Origin: Candidatus Curtissbacteria bacterium
GTDB lineage: Bacteria > Patescibacteriota > Microgenomatia > Curtissbacterales > GWA2-41-24
Direction: 5' to 3'
DNA: 7,869 bases
NCBI GenBank assembly: GCA_030688205.1
Contig: JAUYIQ010000096.1
Coordinates: forward strand, 1-7,869
How positions within the stretch are numbered: position 1 is the first letter of the stretch; the number at the start of each line of letters is the position of its first letter. The notes beneath the pieces were generated by a model. It was not told the DNA's origin. It made no database searches and worked only from the letters and a program-made list of their open reading frames with translations. Made by a program: the position numbers and the translations under genes. This document shows, piece by piece, positions 5,300-7,869 of the stretch.

Positions 5300-6760
5300 A
5301 TGCCGAAAAACTACTCCGAATACATCTGCCAACAGTGTGGTTACAAAAGCGCCTCTTTTTTAGGAAAGTGTCCAAATTGCGGTGAATGGAACAGTCTTGT
5401 CGAGACGAGCGTCTCGACTTCGGACAAGAAACTTGAAACTAGAAACTTGAAACTTGAGGAGTTGGTTAAACTTTCTGAAGTTAAGAGTCAGAGTATGCCC
5501 AGAATTTCAAGTGGTTTTGATGAGTTTAACAGGGTATTGGGTGGCGGTATTGTTCCGGGCTCGATCGTTTTGATTTCCGGTGACCCCGGGATTGGAAAAA
5601 GCACGCTTTTGCTGCAGGCGGCGATGGAAATCGCCGGTTTTGCTCGGGGTCCTGCCAGTCGTTTCCATCCCGCCAGTACTCGTTCAGGTCTGAAATCGAA
5701 TGTTGGTGGACAAGAATATGCTGAACTGCGTGCTGTCGGGAGCCCTCCCACGACTGTCACCCCTCACAAAACCGATTCGTCAGTTTTGTACGTGACCGGT
5801 GAGGAATCGGCACACCAGGTGAAGATTCGTGCTGACAGGATTGGAAAAATTCCGGATAACCTGTTTATTCTGCCAAGCACAGATGTTGACGTAATCGTGG
5901 GGGTAAGCGAGAAGGTTAAACCCACTCTTCTTATAGTTGACTCCATTCAAACGCTAACTTGTGACAGACTTGCAGGGTCTGCTGGAAGTGTAGGCCAGGT
6001 GCGGGAATGTTCGCAGGTTCTGCAGGCTCATGCGAAAAAGTCCCATACGCCAATTTTTATCGTTGGTCATGTGACCAAAGAAGGAAATATCGCAGGACCT
6101 AAGGTTTTGGAGCATTTGGTAGATGCAGTCTTGAATCTTGAAGGAGATAATATGCATAGTTACCGAATTTTGAGATCGACGAAAAACCGTTTTGGGTCTA
6201 CTTTTGAAGTTGGAGTTTTTGAAATGAGCGATCGCGGGATGCTGGAAGTTTCTAACCCATCACAAATATTTTTGGCGCAAAGAATTGAGAAACGTGCGGG
6301 TTCTGTTGTCGCTTCTACGATTACCGGGGAGCGTCCTATTTTGGCGGAGGTTCAGGCTTTAACCACAAGTACCATTTTTGGCATACCGGTCAGAAGGACT
6401 GCGGGGCTTGATCCGTCCCGAGTACAAATTGTCATCGCTGCGTTGTCAAAAGCCGCCAATATCCCGCTTGGAAATTTGGATATCTATGTAAATGTGGCCG
6501 GTGGCCTTAAAATCGGGGAGCCGGCAGCTGATTTGCCGGTTGCTCTTGCCATAGCCTCGGCAGCTTTGGATCGGCCCTTGCCTGAAGGAACTTGCGCTTT
6601 CGGTGAAGTGGGGCTGCTGGGAGAACTAAGACCGGTTTCCAATATAAAAGGCAGGATAAATGAGGCTAAACGTTTAGGTTTTACCCAATTTATCTCGCCT
6701 GACAGGTTTAAAACTTTAGAGGAAGCAATTTCCTACTCAATACATGGCAGCCAGGACTAG
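5300..6760 (+). CDS. radA: DNA repair ATPase/helicase RadA (Sms)
   Basis: RadA drives branch migration of recombination intermediates alongside RecA. The order is complete: a C4 zinc finger (Cys10, Cys13, Cys24, Cys27), a linker, the RecA-like ATPase with Walker A GDPGIGKST (94-102), Walker B ending in Asp214, the RadA signature Lys-Asn-Arg-Phe-Gly (295-299), and a Lon-protease-like C-terminal domain (about 345-486). Two oddities stand out. Residues 113-158 are an extra segment of about 45 residues between the Walker A helix and the Leu-Tyr-Val-Thr-Gly-Glu-Glu-Ser strand; E. coli RadA has only 15 residues between GKST and that strand. The linker (33-55) is coded by a hairpin plus heptamer repeats. 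Length 486 against about 460 is explained by the insert. The ATG at 5300 has a weak GGAA 6 bases upstream. The 3' end overlaps the next gene by 17 bases, implying coupled translation. Confidence 0.96.
   Translation: MPKNYSEYICQQCGYKSASFLGKCPNCGEWNSLVETSVSTSDKKLETRNLKLEELVKLSEVKSQSMPRISSGFDEFNRVLGGGIVPGSIVLISGDPGIGKSTLLLQAAMEIAGFARGPASRFHPASTRSGLKSNVGGQEYAELRAVGSPPTTVTPHKTDSSVLYVTGEESAHQVKIRADRIGKIPDNLFILPSTDVDVIVGVSEKVKPTLLIVDSIQTLTCDRLAGSAGSVGQVRECSQVLQAHAKKSHTPIFIVGHVTKEGNIAGPKVLEHLVDAVLNLEGDNMHSYRILRSTKNRFGSTFEVGVFEMSDRGMLEVSNPSQIFLAQRIEKRAGSVVASTITGERPILAEVQALTTSTIFGIPVRRTAGLDPSRVQIVIAALSKAANIPLGNLDIYVNVAGGLKIGEPAADLPVALAIASAALDRPLPEGTCAFGEVGLLGELRPVSNIKGRINEAKRLGFTQFISPDRFKTLEEAISYSIHGSQD
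5399..5418 (+). repeat. Perfect hairpin within the radA linker
   Basis: GTCGAGAC (5399-5406) and GTCTCGAC (5411-5418) form an 8-bp perfect stem with loop GAGC, coding for the start of the flexible linker after the zinc finger. Ten bases later the heptamer array begins. Confidence 0.75.
5428..5455 (+). repeat. Four GAAACTT-type heptamers in the radA linker
   Basis: Units GAAACTT, GAAACTA, GAAACTT, GAAACTT run without gaps. Seven is not a multiple of three, so each unit is read in a different phase, giving residues about 43-52 (Lys, Leu, Glu, Thr, Arg, Asn). Only the total length keeps the frame. Confidence 0.85.
5636..5773 (+). other. Insertion in the RadA ATPase domain
   Basis: The DNA coding for RadA residues 113-158, which normal RadA proteins lack. 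It looks more GC-rich than its neighbours and holds a GGGAG (5738-5742) / CTCCC (5745-5749) hairpin flanked by GTC and GAC. The encoded residues (Pro, Ser, Thr, Gly, Arg) look like an unstructured loop. It may be a small repetitive element inserted in frame. Confidence 0.6.
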
Positions 6761-7493
6761 AGGAGAAACATTTACCCCTGCGCAGATTGCTTCACTCGCA
6801 CGCGAAATAGCAACGTATTTGCCCAGAACAGCTGTAGCATCTTTGGCTGCGGGGAAAAAGCGCTTCGACAGTCGGGCTTCAAGGAAGAAAAAATACATTA
6901 ACCCAATTATTGTCGACACTTCGGTTTTGGTGGACGGAAGACTTTTGGATATTGCCGCGACCGGTTTTATTTTCGGAACACTTTTTATTCTTCCTTCGGT
7001 TGTTTCGGAACTGCATGCACTTTCTGATAGCAGCGATGATTTGAAACGTGCCCGTGGCAGGCGCGGGCTGGATATTCTCAAGGCTTTGAAAGGTGAAAAA
7101 AAGCTTAAGGTGGAGATTCCCAAAATTGAGCCTCGCGAAGAAGCGGTTGACGATAAGCTTGTTGCTTTTGCCAAGAAAGTCGGCGGGCAGGTTATGACGA
7201 TGGATTTTAATCTTGGCAAAGTGGCGGATGTAAAAGGTGTGGGGGTACTTAATCTCAACGAGCTTATTAATGCTCTTAAAACGGCCGTTTTGCCCCATGA
7301 GGTACTTGAGGTTGGTGTAATGTCACGCGGCAAAGGCAAAAATCAGGGAGTTGCTTATCTGCCGGACGGGACAATGGTTGTTGTTGAAGAGGGAGCCGGA
7401 TTTATTGGCAAAACAATCAAGGTTGTTGTACTGCGTGTCATTCAGACTAACGCCGGCAAGATGATCTTCGCGAAGATAGCAATTAGCCACTAG
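6744..7493 (+). CDS. PIN-TRAM domain protein (YacL-related, soluble)
   Basis: A 249-residue protein with a PIN nuclease domain (about 53-180) and a TRAM RNA-binding domain (about 183-246). Acidic residues typical of PIN metal sites are visible: Asp58 (Ile-Ile-Val-Asp-Thr-Ser), Glu89, Asp136/137 and Asp154 (Met-Thr-Met-Asp). The TRAM part carries Asp-Gly-Thr-Met-Val-Val-Val-Glu and Gln-Thr-x-x-Gly-Lys-Met-Ile-Phe-Ala, as in Bacillus YacL. YacL has membrane helices before PIN; here there is instead a soluble, basic N-terminus of about 50 residues. ATG 6744 overlaps the radA stop (6758-6760) and has no Shine-Dalgarno, so translation may be coupled; a purine-rich AGAGGAGA (6759-6766) lies just inside the gene without a usable start behind it. 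The last residues and stop codon come from a heptamer repeat. Probably an RNA-directed nuclease; target unknown. Confidence 0.88.
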   Translation: MAARTRGETFTPAQIASLAREIATYLPRTAVASLAAGKKRFDSRASRKKKYINPIIVDTSVLVDGRLLDIAATGFIFGTLFILPSVVSELHALSDSSDDLKRARGRRGLDILKALKGEKKLKVEIPKIEPREEAVDDKLVAFAKKVGGQVMTMDFNLGKVADVKGVGVLNLNELINALKTAVLPHEVLEVGVMSRGKGKNQGVAYLPDGTMVVVEEGAGFIGKTIKVVVLRVIQTNAGKMIFAKIAISH

Positions 7494-7511
7494 CCACTAG
7501 CAATTAGTTAC
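7477..7511 (+). repeat. Five TAGCCAC-type heptamers spanning the PIN-TRAM stop codon
   Basis: TAGCAAT, TAGCCAC, TAGCCAC, TAGCAAT and TAGTTAC lie end to end. The first two code the final residues and the third supplies the TAG stop (7491-7493). Every unit begins with TAG, but only one of them is in the reading frame. Confidence 0.88.
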
Positions 7512-7598
7512 AAATATTTGCTTCCTTTATTATATGTACTCCTGAGAATTTGCTTACGTTTCTGTATAGTAGTACATCATTTAGGCACGAAATAAAGT

Positions 7599-7626
7599 GT
7601 ATATAGTATATAGTATATAGTATTAA
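7599..7626 (+). repeat. GTATATA heptamer repeat
   Basis: Three exact GTATATA units (7599-7619) followed by a degenerate GTATTAA, in non-coding DNA. Confidence 0.85.
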
Positions 7627-7760
7627 GGGAAAGAGCTTTTGTGCATTTTGATGACTAGGTGATTATGCTTTTGGATTACTATGATAGGCTAAAATATCTA
7701 AATATGTACAATCTAATAACTCTAGGTTATCTATTTTAGGTTCATCTTTTTACTATCGGA

Positions 7761-7802
7761 CCTCATGAGGACTTGACAAGAATTATAGCGGAGTGTTACA
7801 AA
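7761..7802 (+). promoter_or_regulatory. Outward promoter with upstream palindrome
   Basis: Consensus -35 TTGACA (7773-7778), spacer of 18, and -10 TACAAA (7797-7802) preceded by TGT, an extended -10. The perfect palindrome CCTCATGAGG (7761-7770) ends 2 bases before the -35 box and could be an operator. The transcript would start near 7809 and leave the window to the right. Confidence 0.55.
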
Positions 7803-7869
7803 ATAAGAGCAGGCTGAAATTTGGTAATTTTCTATTATTAGTTTTCTGCTAACAAGTGGAGAATTAAGA

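Larger units (their letters stand above)
7494..7869 (+). other. AT-rich non-coding stretch
   Basis: No convincing gene on either strand and no tRNA. It holds the end of one heptamer array, a second array (7599-7626), an A/T dyad CAAATATTTG (7511-7520), a nested dyad CTAAAATA (7689-7696) / TATTTTAG (7732-7739) enclosing ATAAC (7716-7720) / GTTAT (7726-7730), a 10-bp palindrome (7761-7770) and a promoter (7773-7802). No clear intrinsic terminator of the radA operon is visible. A Shine-Dalgarno-like GTGGAG (7856-7861) lies near the very end. Confidence 0.6.

Noticed and set aside
7511..7520. CAAATATTTG as terminator of the radA operon
   Set aside because: It is a pure A/T-rich palindrome without a loop or a following T run; such sequences are common by chance in AT-rich DNA.
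7660..7750. tRNA gene in the last spacer
   Set aside because: Dyads exist, but there is no T-loop consensus or acceptor stem in the right spacing.

Overview
The window looks like a moderately AT-rich bacterial genome, probably of the Candidate Phyla Radiation (Patescibacteria, possibly Microgenomates-like). The reasons are a 23S rRNA 3' end with a large extra hairpin domain, single genes scattered around a broken-up rRNA locus, small uncharacterised proteins, an S1 protein with four domains and short intergenic repeats. The lineage is inference; the sequence alone does not prove it.

Left part (1-900): the 3' end of a 23S rRNA gene runs to about 157 and is closed by a strong intrinsic terminator (191-215). 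It is not followed directly by 5S. A promoter (245-274) and a small unrecognised gene (330-719) come first. The 5S rRNA gene (751-866) then has its own extended -10 promoter (716-744), whose -35 box overlaps the stop codon of that small gene, and its own terminator (878-902). 5S is therefore transcribed separately from 23S.

Middle part (900-3966): a second small gene (905-1282) appears to be a distant paralogue of the one before 5S. Next come a 67-residue proline-rich peptide gene (1339-1542) whose promoter implies a nearly leaderless mRNA, and a 776-residue protein with its own promoter. That protein seems to carry two OmpR/PhoB-type winged helices and a C-terminal MerR-like helix-turn-helix, so it is probably a large transcription regulator of an undescribed layout.

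Right part (4000-7493): a likely operon of a four-domain S1 RNA-binding protein (rpsA-like), the DNA repair ATPase RadA and a PIN-TRAM protein related to YacL. The radA and yacL-like genes overlap by 17 bases. This recalls the Firmicutes order radA-disA-yacL, without disA. The S1 start is odd: the best Shine-Dalgarno and ATG (4051) lie in another reading frame. RadA has an extra segment of about 45 residues between Walker A and the next strand.

A theme of the right part is very short tandem repeats. Units of 7 bases fill the S1-radA gap, sit in the RadA linker, span the stop codon of the PIN-TRAM gene and recur in the last spacer. Units of 9 bases, in phase with codons, form an insert in the third S1 domain. 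The last 376 bases hold no gene, only AT-rich dyads, a repeat and a promoter pointing out of the window.
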